Shown here: positions 43,357 to 54,551 of the stretch, piece by piece
Layout of the letters: each line of letters begins with the position of its first letter
Numbering within the stretch: position 1 is the stretch's first letter
DNA from: Aphanomyces cochlioides
Lineage: Eukaryota > Oomycota > Saprolegniomycetes > Saprolegniales > Verrucalvaceae
Direction: 5' to 3'
Length of the DNA stretch: 64,000 nt
Assembly (NCBI GenBank): GCA_019828595.1
Contig: JAHQRK010000015.1
Span: 1,116,001-1,180,000, forward strand
Program-made: the position numbers and the translations under genes
The notes under the pieces: generated by a model
What the model was told of the DNA's origin: nothing
The model's database searches: none
The model's input: the letters and a program-made list of their open reading frames with translations, nothing else

Positions 43357-44011
43357 TGATCCCTGTAGACTAATTTTACATTACCACCCAACGAAATATT
43401 ACGTCTTCAACTACATTCCTTTCAGCTATTGATTCGAGCCCAGAAGTATTGGCACACCCTTGCCTCTAGCATTCTCTTGCGCTTTGGAAAGTGGGAGGCT
43501 TTCGCACATGATAAGTGTTGTTCGGACCCTGTATCGACACTCTCGTGTGACTGTGAAGGCATTCACGTGTTGAAGTTCTTGGGAGAGAACCACGAGTCAT
43601 CCAAAGTGAAAGAGATGAAAAATGGAAACCTACCCGCTGGAACTCAACATCACAATCACGTGAAACGAAATGAACACGCCATGCACATAAGACCCCCGCC
43701 CAGGACTGGACAGTCTTCGCATGTCAAGCATGGGCCAATATTAGAAGTGCTCCTTTCACTCCTTCTTGAATTGACTGTGAGGTCACATTTGACTTCAACA
43801 CAAAATTGCCAGACATTGGTCTAGACTTTCGCAAGCCTTCCGCATTGAATGCTCCAGTTCTTGGTCGCTAAATGCACACAAGGAGTCTTCCGGAAGGCTA
43901 GCAGGTTCGCGCTCTTCCAATTTCGTGCCCTGCGCAAATTTGAAAGTGAAAAGCCCTCATCCGGAAAATCAACCGGATAATCCGCTCATTTTTTCATTCG
44001 AGAGCAACACC
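43357..44011. other. Intergenic with CCGGAT motifs at right end
   Basis: No gene is supported. ATCCGGAAAA (43959) and ACCGGATAA (43972) lie 32-53 bp before the importin start codon, matching motifs upstream of other genes. Confidence 0.45.
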
Positions 44012-47000
44012 ATGGACACATCCAAGGTGGTGACGTTTGAGCTCTTTGAGAAAGCCATTGAAGCGCTCTATGGACATGTACGCCTCCTCAAGGCATATAA
44101 TGGAAACATATACGTAAATGTGTAGGATGGACCGGAGCGGCAGAGGCTTGCCAATGAATACTTGATCCATGTATGGAATCACTCCAAAGTACGTCCTTTC
44201 TCGCATCTCGTGGAAACTCACAGGTATAAATACAGCAATCGTGGGAGTATGGACTGCAAATTTTGAAGCGACATGTGCCTCCAGGACATGCTGATCCAAC
44301 GCATACGCAGTACTTTTGCGCCAATATGCTCTACGCAAAGGTTTGCTGCTTGAGCGCCACATCGTGTTTTGACAATTGCACGTAGATACGCCAGGAATGG
44401 TTTGGACTCACCGAAGTGGAGCAACGAGTGATTCAATCAGAACTTGAATTGATCTTGCAACAGATTCGTTCGGGACGGCTCTGGTAAGAATCGTAGTGAC
44501 ATGGTGAGCCCTCAAAATTGTGTAGTTTTGCACCATTAGTTCTCAAGCGCATTTGCATGGCGATGGGAGTTCTTTACTTGGCGATTGATGGGGGATGTGC
44601 ACACTGCGTGAACGAATGTGTATCGAAAATCTCGTCGATCTTGGACATTCAAGTTGCTCTTGAGCTATTAACCTGTCTTTGTGACGAACCTGACGATTCG
44701 TAAGCCACATCTCCTTGCTACTCATTCACGCCATCTAGGTATCTCCCTCCGAGTCGCAAGGATGCACTTGTCATAGAAATCACAGATGCCAGCACGAGAG
44801 TATTTTCATTTCTTGCCAATATTTTCGACACGAATGCCGACTCAAGCGTTCGCATCGCTGGACTCGCATGCCTGAAGGCATGGATTAAAGCCGCCGGATT
44901 TTCTCTTGCCAAATTGTTTACAACCATGCCTACAGTCTTCCGTGGCATTCTCCAAGCTTTTCAATCCCCACAGACCGATTCCAGTAGATCTTCAACCACT
45001 CATATTTTGCGTAATTTGCAATTGTAGATGCCGTCAAGGAAGTCACTCTCTGTGCATTAATCCTTAGCGACGCATTAGAAGTCACCGAGTACCCTCCGTC
45101 ATCCGAGAAAGAGCCCGCTTTGGCTGCGTTGATTTCGACTTTGCTTGCGTGTGAAACCACTATTGGTTTCTACTTGGCTAATGATTCGAGTATGACATCA
45201 TGCAGTTGTCGTGAAATTTAGAATACTTGTCTAGACGTTGCTCATGCCTTGACAACGCTCGTGGCTGCAATTGGCGAGTCAGAGCTCGACTGGTTTGTAG
45301 TTGGCACTGCTCCCGAAGCACTTCGCCTCACAGATCTCATGGTACAGACCTTCTGAAAGCTCACAATTCTGAATTTATTTCAGTTGACGCTCACGAGCCA
45401 GCCGCATCGGCTGACTGCCTCTCTAACTTTTGATTTCTGGCTCGGGATCCAAGATTACCCTGTGGCAAGTCGACATGTCATCTTCCAAGCTGCCATCTTT
45501 GAGCGTCTTCTTCATGTTTTGGTTCGTCAATGTGCCCAAGCTGACCCTGACGACGAAGATGATGGCACGACTGCCTTTCGTCAAGCTGCTGTCGATGTTG
45601 TGATTGCGATTTATCATCTTTTGCAAGGAAACTTCCTCGTCAATATTGGTCGAATGCTTTCAACAGCTGAGACAAAATCAGTCGTTGAAGCCACTATGTT
45701 TGTTCTTACGATCATAGCTCCCGACCTCAAGCTTAAAATTGTCGATGACAAACGTAGCCAAGAGCTTGTCCAAGAACTTTGCGCTAAGTATGTCTTTGGA
45801 AACACAACATTCACGACAGTTCCATCCGTCGTTCGAGCGACATCTATTTTCCTCGGTAAGAAATTCCTGAAGATGGTGAGACCAACTGCAAGCTAGGTCA
45901 TCTGGGCAGCTTCGTCAACTCACGGTGGACAGACACAGGGGACGATTCGTTGCTTGTTGCATCGTTAGAATACCTAGGCTTTGCTTTGTCTGTTCCTCTG
46001 GCCGCCCCTGTGGCAAGCAAAGCAATCAATCAGCTATTTGCTTCGTGTTCCGTTTTGCTCGTCCGGAAGGATCTCATCGTATCGTCGCTGCTCAATGCCA
46101 TGGAGGTTTTACCCATCATTTTGCGCTGAGTTTTAAGAAACGCTTTGTAGTCGTCCCGACTTGATGCAGAATCTCGCGATTTGATCCTTCAAGGTCTCGT
46201 TCGTGTAGCATGCCTGGCGCCATGGGGGCGTCTCGCACTGGACCATCTCCTGGCTCCTACATTTACTCGGATGCATCGTGTTCCACTCGATAATTCCCTT
46301 CTTGATGACCTCGCCACCATCGGCACGGTGCTGCGATTCCTAGATGCTCCTAGTGAAGAGGCAGGCGGGAGTGCTCTGACTCAGCATGTCCTTTCCTCAA
46401 CGTGGCCACATCTGCATCACGTTGTTGTGGCAACTGCTGACAATGGTATGCTCTTTGCTTTCCTTCATCTTCCTCATCCTCTTTAGCCACTGTCGCGGAA
46501 GCTCTCGGCGATGTTTTTGCCTCAGTCGTTCAATCGATGAAAGTCAATGCGGCATCGTTTGCACAGACTTCCGAGTTTTCAGCAATTGTTACATGGCTCG
46601 AGGGACACGTAATCACTACGGCGTCTGCCCTGCAAGCTGCGATCATTGCCGTCGAACTCTTTGGCCCGACAGGCTCGCCACTTATGAAACGACTAATCCA
46701 CACGACAACTACTGCTGTCATGGCATACTGCCAGACAGTGGCATCACCAGCTCATATTCCAGACCTGCTTCGAGCTTTCTTCGAGCTCATGCAGCGTAGT
46801 CTTCTCTTTTGTCCTAGTGCTCTCTTTGACGAACCTTCAACATTTGCAGCAGCTTTGAGTCTTGCTGTCGTCTGCATGGAAGCTCTTTCTCATCGAGAAG
46901 CTCTTCGTGCTGCTGTCGTCTACGTCAATCACATTGTCTCCAAGCGAGAATCCACTTTGGCTCTCTACCAGCCGATCATTGACAGTTCAATTGCCCAGCA

Positions 47001-47367
47001 GACTCCATCTCTTTGGAATGCTCTTGTCTTGCTGCTAACGACAACGTGTCCTAGCACAGTGCTCTCGACTGTGACCCACGTCACATTTCATCTCTTGACG
47101 TCATACGGAGCTGCCATGCATTCGGCTCTTTTTGAAGCTCTTATTGTGGTTGAATCGCCGCTGTCCGAAGACGAGAAACGACGCGTTTGTGCCACTTGGA
47201 TTCAGTACGTCAATCCAACAAGTCTGCAATGACTGACTTGAACTCTTTCTAGCATGTCGACCAATTTCCAAGAGCGAAAGTTCGTTGCCTTTGTCAAAGA
47301 CTATGCCAAAGTGTGTCGCAAGGAAATGCCGTCCGAACAATTGACAGATTACTTTGTTTTGGAATAA
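44012..47367 (+). CDS. Importin-13/transportin-3-like receptor
   Basis: Many short exons give about 900 residues of helical-repeat karyopherin. The N-terminus has the family pattern (AIEALYGH, GPERQRLANEYLIHVWN, SWEYGLQIL, YFCANMLYAKIRQEW, LVLKRICMAMGVLYLA) that corresponds to the Ran-binding importin-beta N-terminal and XPO1-like regions of transportin-3 and importin-13. Clear splice joints include 44511ff and the last one before WIHMSTNFQE. It ends VPSEQLTDYFVLE-like at 47367. Known family role: carries cargo (for transportin-3, SR proteins; for importin-13, several proteins in both directions) through nuclear pores. Which orthologue this is cannot be decided by eye. CCGGAT motifs sit just upstream. 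Confidence 0.8.
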
Positions 47368-47417
47368 ATACGCGTCTAACAGGTCAGCAACAACATCAAG
47401 TCACGTCCATCTGCACG

Positions 47418-48047
47418 TCACGGTGGAACGCTCTGTGGTCGTTGATTCCATGGCCCAACTGGTTTGGCCATACCAAGTAGTTCGCCAATGCGTTTGTGTT
47501 TGGCGACATGTCCATCGTACGGCCTCGCACGTTTCGCCTCGTCATTGCGTTCGTATTCTTTCCTTACATCAAGACCATTGTCTTCATGGTCATCGTCATA
47601 CATGTGCATCTTGGCGTCGCGTTGTCGTCTTGGTTTTGATCGGGCCACTTCCAATTGCATCATCATTTCACTCGACAGCCTCGTCGACGATGTGGTTGAT
47701 CTCGACACTGCATTCGGTTTCTGATACGGAGGTGTCCATTTCGGTCGTGCAATTGCATCATCATCTTCTCGTTGTTGAGTTTGTTGTGGTTGCAGTGGCA
47801 GGCTCGTGCGGGTGCAACTCGATCCACTTGTCGACGTTGTCCACATGGTCAGATCCCACGCATGCTCTTTCGCTTCATCACAGATTGCATCTTCGACGTA
47901 GTCATACTTGGCATTCCGCATCTGCAAGCCTCGGGACTGTTCAATCCAAGACAACGCCGCCTTCTTCTTCTTTCCGCAAGGACGACACGACCAAGAGGAG
48001 GATGCCATCAAGCGAGGTGGAGATTTTTTTTGGCTTTTTCTTCGCAT
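47418..48047 (-). CDS. Hypothetical protein, charged
   Basis: The open frame encodes 209 residues and is rich in Arg, Lys, Asp and Gln (KKSPPRLM, YDYVEDAICDEA, MHMYDDDHED, KRARPYDGHVAKHKRIGELL). No membrane segment or signal peptide and no known domain. The conserved-looking end (KHKRIGELLGMAKPVGPW) suggests selection there. Start could be the ATG at 48047 or a later one. It is convergent with the importin gene, 50 bp apart. Confidence 0.5.
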   Translation of the reverse strand: MRRKSQKKSPPRLMASSSWSCRPCGKKKKAALSWIEQSRGLQMRNAKYDYVEDAICDEAKEHAWDLTMWTTSTSGSSCTRTSLPLQPQQTQQREDDDAIARPKWTPPYQKPNAVSRSTTSSTRLSSEMMMQLEVARSKPRRQRDAKMHMYDDDHEDNGLDVRKEYERNDEAKRARPYDGHVAKHKRIGELLGMAKPVGPWNQRPQSVPP

Positions 48048-48167
48048 TCGATATTTTGCTGTTCGCTCTCATCTCTCATTGGCCATATTGCACCAATCAA
48101 ATACGTTCAATTTATCTCTTCAAATGTGAAACGGTCGGTTACGCTAAAGTGTAACTGGGCTACGTCC

Positions 48168-51100
48168 TTAGTATTCCATCTTGAGTTTCTTGGCGGCCGT
48201 CGTTCCGTCATGGCCGTGGCTAGCTGCATCTGGCTTGCGTTTCGTAGCTCCATCGGTCTTGTTGTGGCTCACTTCGTCGTCGTCGTTGTCATCCGAGTCC
48301 TAGAAAAGCCACAGGTTAGAGGACGAGATTCAGATTCAGAATCGAGTTACGTGGTCAGAAAGCTCATGCACTTGGCGGTATTCCAGCTCGGCTGCTGCTT
48401 TCACAGCCTCTAGATTGTCATCTCCAGCCTCTTGAGCTGCCTTCACACGCTCTACAAGTAATAGATTCCTCAGCAAAAATATCGGATGTCATATCGTACG
48501 GTCAATAAAAGCTCGGCGATCGTGCACGCGCTTGGCAGCAAACCAAGCCTCGAGCTGTGTTTTTGCTACGGCAGCGCCGTCGTTGTCGCGATTGAGTTGT
48601 TCGACGAGCTCTTGGACCACTGCACTCGACGGTCGGATGCTCGCCGCATAGGCTGCATTCAACAGTGCCACTTGTTGGTCGTTCCACACACGATGGCGAC
48701 TCTTTCCATGATCATCGTCGTCGTGTTCCTACATAATGTCGACAATTTTCTCAACTCCACAACAAGTTTCAAGTACTCTGTCGCTGGCTGTCCCAATATC
48801 GCTCAAGTTTTCACCCTTGGTGGCAATCACATCCGCAATCGCTGTTGGAGGATGACCAGCTGCCTTTCGCTTGTAGAACCAGCAGCGCAATTGTTTATAG
48901 TCATGCGTGCCACTGCCACCGCTCGTTTTATTGAGCGTGGTCCCCAGTTTGACGAGGGTTTCCTTGTCGGGGGATTCATTCTACACGGCAGGATGAGCCT
49001 TCCATCTCTTTTAACCACTTCGAAGGACAATACCTGCTGGAACGCTTTCTCCAAGAGTAAAAGCTGCTCGACGGTGAATTTCACGCGGCTTTGCTTGGTC
49101 TTTTCATCCTTGACAGAGCCATTCTCTTCTGCATCCGTCGATGCCAGGCCACTCACTGGAGCTCCATCCCCCGACGACGTTTGGTTTACAACGGCTTGGA
49201 TATGGTCACTCAATTTATTTGCCAGTCGCACAACTTCCTTGTTATCTTGCATCGCCTTCGCCAGAAGTCTCAGCTGTCGATCGAGTCGCGTGTCTAGAAG
49301 CACTTGCGCTGGTAATTCAACAGATAGAAGCAATTCCAAAATGTCCATGCAGTTCTCGGCCGGCTCATCTTGCTCGACGATGTTAATGAGTTGGAATTTC
49401 AAATGCGTCACTTCGTCTTTCGTCAGTGGATGCGCTCCCAATGGCTTTCCATTCAAGTACAATCGATCACGCGCTGCTTGAATCGCTCGACTACGCTCTT
49501 CTTTAATCTCTTCCTCGCTACAAATTCATTCATCTGAGCAAAGAATCGCCTATTTCCACGTACGACAAGCCCATTTCCCGGGAAACTTTGACTGCTTTCC
49601 GCACAGAAGCCACGTGATCCATGCGCAGTCTTTGCTTGGCTTTCGCTGGTTTCTTGACGTCAGGTGGCGAATGCTGCACCGATTCTTCCCCGCCGCTCTA
49701 TAAAACCCTCTGGAACTTGCACCAATTATAGCCAAGACACGTACATGCGCTCCTGCTGAGGCTGTCACAGAAGTCGGATCGACGACGAGTTGCTCAGCCT
49801 CCTCAATGATATCCATCGCCCCAGTACTAGTTTCACGCATTTTAGCGACGCGAGCCTCGAGGACTTCCTTGGCTTCGTCAATATACGCTGCTTTCATCTT
49901 CTTGATGGCCTCAGCATCCATCGACGACGTATCCAGGTCCTACAAAGCGTCAGAGATCACCAGATGCTCCATTGAGTCGTCTTACCTTCATCTTCATGCG
50001 CATGTAATCCAAGCGTTCCTTTGCACGACGGTTGTCAAACCAGATGCGGATTTGCTTGACAGCAATGCCTTCAGGCTGTAGCTCCGAGTCGGCATACGCT
50101 GGAGCGTTGATGATGCGATACATGGCTTGGATCTCGGAACTTTCTGGACGACTGCTCTTGCCATACCATTCTTCCAACTTGGCAATTTGCGCCGACGAGT
50201 ACAGACGTGAGGCACCGCCGCCGGTTTTCACCTTCAGTTTGGCTTTCTGCAGCTCTTTCGCCTCGCGTTCCAAGCTCTTTTGCTCGAGATTCGTGGGGAA
50301 CTTCACTTCCTTGATCAACTCCACTTCAGTTTGGACGGCGTGGAACTGCAGCGTGTAGATAAGACTCTCGAGCTGGCTTAGCCCAGCAACAAGCTTGCGC
50401 AACAAGACAGTGGATGCTAGCCCAGATGACGACGAGGCGGCAGAAGCTAGGGGTTGGTCGTCATTGTCGTCATCCCCAGCCCCAGTGGCGTTTTCGTCGT
50501 CGCTGTCGTCCTTTGGCTCTTGTTTCTTGATGCCAAGATGATTTTCGACGTCTTGTTTGAGTGATTGTGCGAGTGACAACATCTCTTCGCCCTTCTCAAC
50601 CACCATCCCATTGAACTTCTTGCCGGCTTTCAGTGCAATGTCGACCAATCTAGATGGAATCCATCATTAGCATTCACAGCGAGGCTCTCGTTTAGACATA
50701 CCGAGCATACTGATCGTCGGATTTGGCTGACGATGAAGTTCCAGCCAACGAAGCTTGGGATGGTGCGGCTCCAGCGCTTGTTTTGGCTTTCTTATCTGGT
50801 GTTGCACCCGCCGCGGCTTTGGAGTCGCCACCACCACGACGTTTTCCTTTGCCTTTGGGCGTGACGGCAATCTTCTTGATCGGTTCACAATCGGGACAAA
50901 ACCATTTCTTTAAATGATTTGTCTGGATCAACTTAGCGTATTTTTGGCGAAAGCACGTCGGATGAAACCGCACGCCGCATTGCGCGCACACGAGCGCTCG
51001 TTTTGCATTCGATGTGTCTTCACCGCAGACTTCACATAGATTGGACGGCGTGGAAGTTGCTGACTTCGATGCCTACAATTTCCAGTCACATCTTGCGTTT

Positions 51101-51411
51101 CATGTCGAGTACAGTACTTGAGCTTGATCTCCCGTCTTGTGGACATGAGCTTCTTGCTTGACGAGCAATTGTTCCAGTTCGTCTTCGTCCATATCGTCGT
51201 CGGAAGGTGGTGGTTGGGATACATTCTCTTCTTCGTCTTCGTCGTCGTCGTCGGACGAATCACTCGCTTCACTTGCAGGCGGCTTCGCCTTGACTAGAGA
51301 TGCCAGAAGCGACGAGCCCGCGCTGATAGAAAGCGATTGATCCAATGGAGGCAACGAAGGAGGCGGCGGCGGTGGCACGACGTCTCCATCACTCGAGTAG
51401 TCGGAACTCAT
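48168..51411 (-). CDS. PHD finger, TFIIS-N and three homeodomains
   Basis: About ten exons give roughly 900-950 residues. Order: acidic Ser/Pro N-terminus; PHD finger (LCEVCGEDTS, CAQCGVRFHPTCF, WFCPDC) that reads histone tails; basic linker; first homeodomain with a canonical recognition helix (IRIWFDNRRAKER); a TFIIS-N/LW-type helical domain (CMDILELLLSVELP, LRLLAKAM); second homeodomain (VKFTVEQLLLLEKAF, CWFYKRKAA); third homeodomain-like unit (WNDQQVALLNAAY, EAWFAAKRVHDRR); and a Lys/Asp C-terminus. A nuclear role at chromatin or elongating polymerase II is inferred. Splice joints around the PHD finger and first homeodomain were checked by frame. The second and third homeodomains lack the canonical Asn of WFxNRR. 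Confidence 0.82.
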
Positions 51412-51638
51412 CCTGGAACGAAAATGAGGGGTCTTCCATTTTCCGATTTTATTTCATAAATGGAAAGTATACAAATTTCAAGTCAGAATTATGCAGCCTC
51501 CATGTTGACCAGCTCCATGTGGGCTCATGCATCGGATATAAAATGATAGAGGTTTTCCAAACGACCATCAAGTTTCACAGTGTAGTGTAGAGACAGTTGT
51601 CGATGTGCAAACGGATATAAACTTTCAAAGGATAATTT

Positions 51639-51685
51639 ATCCGGATATTTATCCGGACATCACATAAACATGCAATATCCGGATG
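51639..51685 (+). promoter_or_regulatory. CCGGAT motif cluster upstream of oxygenase
   Basis: ATCCGGATA (51639), ATCCGGACA (51651) and ATCCGGATG (51677) lie 30-80 bp before the ATG at 51718. The same type of cluster precedes the RUN and importin genes. Confidence 0.45.
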
Positions 51686-51717
51686 ATCGTGGCAATCAGT
51701 TTGGGACTTTCGCGGCA

Positions 51718-53309
51718 ATGGACGCGGACGATCTCTTGGACGAGTACACGGATGCAATCTATGCATCGAATTACACGGCGGAAGAAATAGCAGCGATCAA
51801 GGAAAGGAAAAAACTCAACGAGGCGGTCAATGTCTGCCGCACTATGCTTCGCGACGAAACGTGGGAGCACGACGCAACCGTAACAGAGCCGGACGTATAT
51901 CTCTCACTTGCGAGCGCTTTGGAGTCGCTCAAGCGACGATTTGAAGCCATCGACGTACTCATTCGCGGTGTCGACGTCTTGGAGGACCATCCGGCGCTCC
52001 AACTCGCACTTGCACGACTCCAATTCAAAGCTGGACAATACGACGAAGCGCTCGAAACGTGCCTCTTGGTTTGTGCTGCTTATCCAGACGACAAGCGTTG
52101 TACTCGTGAAACAGCAGCCGACGCCTATCATCTTGCTGGTATTTCTTCTGCGCTATGCGTCGAACTTGACTTCGTTTGAAGGTTGGGTCAAAATTCACGG
52201 CGATGATCACACAAATGCCTACGCATTATGGAGTCGTGGCAGCGCAGCCATTCCATCTTGCCCAGTTCTGGCCCGACAACACCGAAAGCGACAATGCTGG
52301 GACGACGAGAGTGACATGGATCAGCTTATACCAGGCCTGGTTTGTTTATTGATCCTGCAATTAATTCATCTCGGTTTGTAGGTTGGTGATGGAGGCTTTG
52401 GCCTACCAGCTCAGGGATTCACAGTGCCTCCGACGACACGAGCCCTTGCACTCTTTGATCGTGCAACTCAACATAATGAGCTCGTCTTTCGGTCGACAAC
52501 ACCGCTCCTGACAGAGGTTGGTCTGCTCCAGGTCAATGAAAACCATCTCATTTATTGTAGGCTGAATGCGCCGCAGTCGTTGACATTGTGCAAACATACC
52601 ACAAAGAGGTCTTGGATGGCCACTGGGGAACGGTGCGTCATTCCAGCGTCAAAACTACCGACGTAGCCGTGGAAGACATTCCTTCATTGCGGCCATGGCT
52701 CAAAGTCTTGCTGCAATCGCGAATCTACCCACTTCTCAATGCTTGCTTCCCTCGACTGGCTGATGGAACAACTATGATAGACCCAAAGACGGGTGAAAGC
52801 CGATGTCGAGTCCACGACGCCTTTATCGTACGGTGAGTGTATCCGTGGACAAAGGGATTTCAACAATGGATGTAGCTACGACGAAAAAGATGAATCGCTC
52901 AGTTTGCCATTGCACAACGATACGTCGGTGACCAGTGCTGTCGTAACGCTCAATCGAGGCTTTGAAGGCGGTGGCACTTGGTTTGACGCCTTGGGGCAAT
53001 CGGTTGATGCAGATGTCGGGCATGCGGTGGCGTTTGCAGGGCCATTACGCCACGGAGGTGCGACTCACGGTTGATCATGACACCACACTTGTGTCGTTAG
53101 GACATCCCATTACGTCTGGAACCCGTTTGATCTTGGTTTTGTTTTTATACGTGCAAGATTTCGCGTATGGAGATTATCTCCATCAAGCGGTGGATAGCCA
53201 CGATGGCGAGGCAACACCAGAAAAGAAGAAAGACCAAGGCTTTGTCGTGTACAATCAAACTGTCGAGCTTGTAGCAACCCTCAACCAACAGACCAATACT
53301 GTCACTTAA
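51718..53309 (+). CDS. TPR and prolyl-4-hydroxylase-like oxygenase
   Basis: Several short-intron exons give about 440 residues. The N-terminal third has tetratricopeptide-like helices (YLSLASALESLKRRFEAI, LARLQFKAGQYDEALETCL). The C-terminal half is a 2-oxoglutarate/Fe(II) oxygenase of the P4H type: LPLHNDTS gives the metal-binding His and Asp, HGGHPITSGTR gives the distal His and the 2-oxoglutarate-binding Arg, with GGTWF and GHAVAFAG between. Expected reaction: hydroxylation of a side chain, often proline. The TPR part may select substrate. Start at 51718 (MDADDL) is preferred over 51670 because the latter overlaps the CCGGAT cluster. The main introns (52139-52181 and 52340-52381) were checked by frame. 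Confidence 0.82.
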
Positions 53310-53747
53310 CCCGTCGGAGCTGATACAATTTTGTGCGTGAAATGTGCATGACCGAGTCTGTCCAAGACTACCGCTTGCGTTCGACCTCGACGAGATTTTT
53401 GTTCGAGCATTTCTGCTTGTGATGCAGTCTCTCCTGATGGTGCGAAGCAAAACAGCACACAGCTCATTGCTGTGTGCAGCTAGCTGCTGGTGTCACGGCA
53501 GTCACGGTGCCATCAGTTATTCCAATCAATTGTATCTTGAAAGGACATTCAAACCATTCAAGCTGAAGCCAAAACGACAGCGAAATGTATTGTCGCTCTT
53601 CCTTTTGCCAGTCGAAACAACTCCAGGTTGAGATAGACTGAAGACCACAAGGAGCACGAGTTCCTTGCAATGTTGACTGTGGAAATATCATGTCAATGTG
53701 TTTCCCTGCACGAGATGAAGAGAACAAATGTATGAACTGCAAGAGGC
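53310..53747. other. Intergenic, convergent 3' ends
   Basis: No gene is supported between the convergent oxygenase and methyltransferase genes. Confidence 0.5.
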
Positions 53748-54395
53748 TTATTTTCTCGACCAAATAGCCAAGAGCTCTCTCCCCTTGCGGGGCTTGATGG
53801 TAGCGGTCGGGGTATGCGACGACTCGAGATGGAAGCCTGCGGCTTCAAAGTGTTGGCGGTAGTCATCAAGAGACAAAGCATATGGGGGGCCTTCTGAGTT
53901 AGCAGGGGCATTTAGAGGTGCCAATGGAAAGAGAAGTGTCATCAAGCGGCCTGACTTCGGTCGCAAGAGGGCATGGAACTGACTCGCAAAATCATCGCGC
54001 ATGGAAGGATCAATCGCTGCAAAGAAGAGATAATCATAGATCAAATCGAACGGCTCGGATGGATTGAATTTCAAGAAGTCGCCTTGATGGAGGTTCACAG
54101 GGGTTTCCTGCAGGTTTGCTCGCGCAATTTCAATAGCTGTGGCCGAAATGTCAATGCCCGTGACATCCCATCCTTGCGCATGTAAATGAAACAAATCAAA
54201 GCCAGAGCCGCATCCTGGAACGAGTGCACGACCTTGGAGTTCTTTCGGCAGGCGTTCCAAGGCTTCCGCAAACGACGGGTTTACACTCTGCAGCTCCCAC
54301 GGCGTAACTTGTTGCTTCCAAGCAGCTTCCCAGTCCCGACCGACCTTGTCAAAGAAGTACCGTGGCATCAAGCGCCATCGGGGAAACTTCATCAT
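53748..54395 (-). CDS. Thiol methyltransferase, TPMT/HOL-like
   Basis: One exon, 215 residues. SAM-dependent methyltransferase with the family's N-terminal WEAAWKQQVTPWELQSVNPS, glycine motif I (ALVPGCGSGFDLFHLHAQG), the acidic loop GIDISATAIEIA, and motif YDYLFFAAIDPSMR. In related enzymes the substrates are thiols, thiocyanate or halides, giving volatile methylated products or detoxification. Cytoplasmic; no signal peptide. A reverse CCAAT box (ATTGG, 54432) lies 37 bp before the start. Confidence 0.88.
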   Translation of the reverse strand: MMKFPRWRLMPRYFFDKVGRDWEAAWKQQVTPWELQSVNPSFAEALERLPKELQGRALVPGCGSGFDLFHLHAQGWDVTGIDISATAIEIARANLQETPVNLHQGDFLKFNPSEPFDLIYDYLFFAAIDPSMRDDFASQFHALLRPKSGRLMTLLFPLAPLNAPANSEGPPYALSLDDYRQHFEAAGFHLESSHTPTATIKPRKGRELLAIWSRK

Positions 54396-54551
54396 GGACT
54401 TTCCACCAAGATATCACAATGACGACATATGATTGGCTTAAAAGTATTTAAATTATTGTCATTTGCAGTCAAAATTGTGAATTTGAGTCAAAATTGGCAT
54501 AAAGTTGAATAGTATTTCAACAAACTTCCCTTTGAAAATTAATACCAATAT

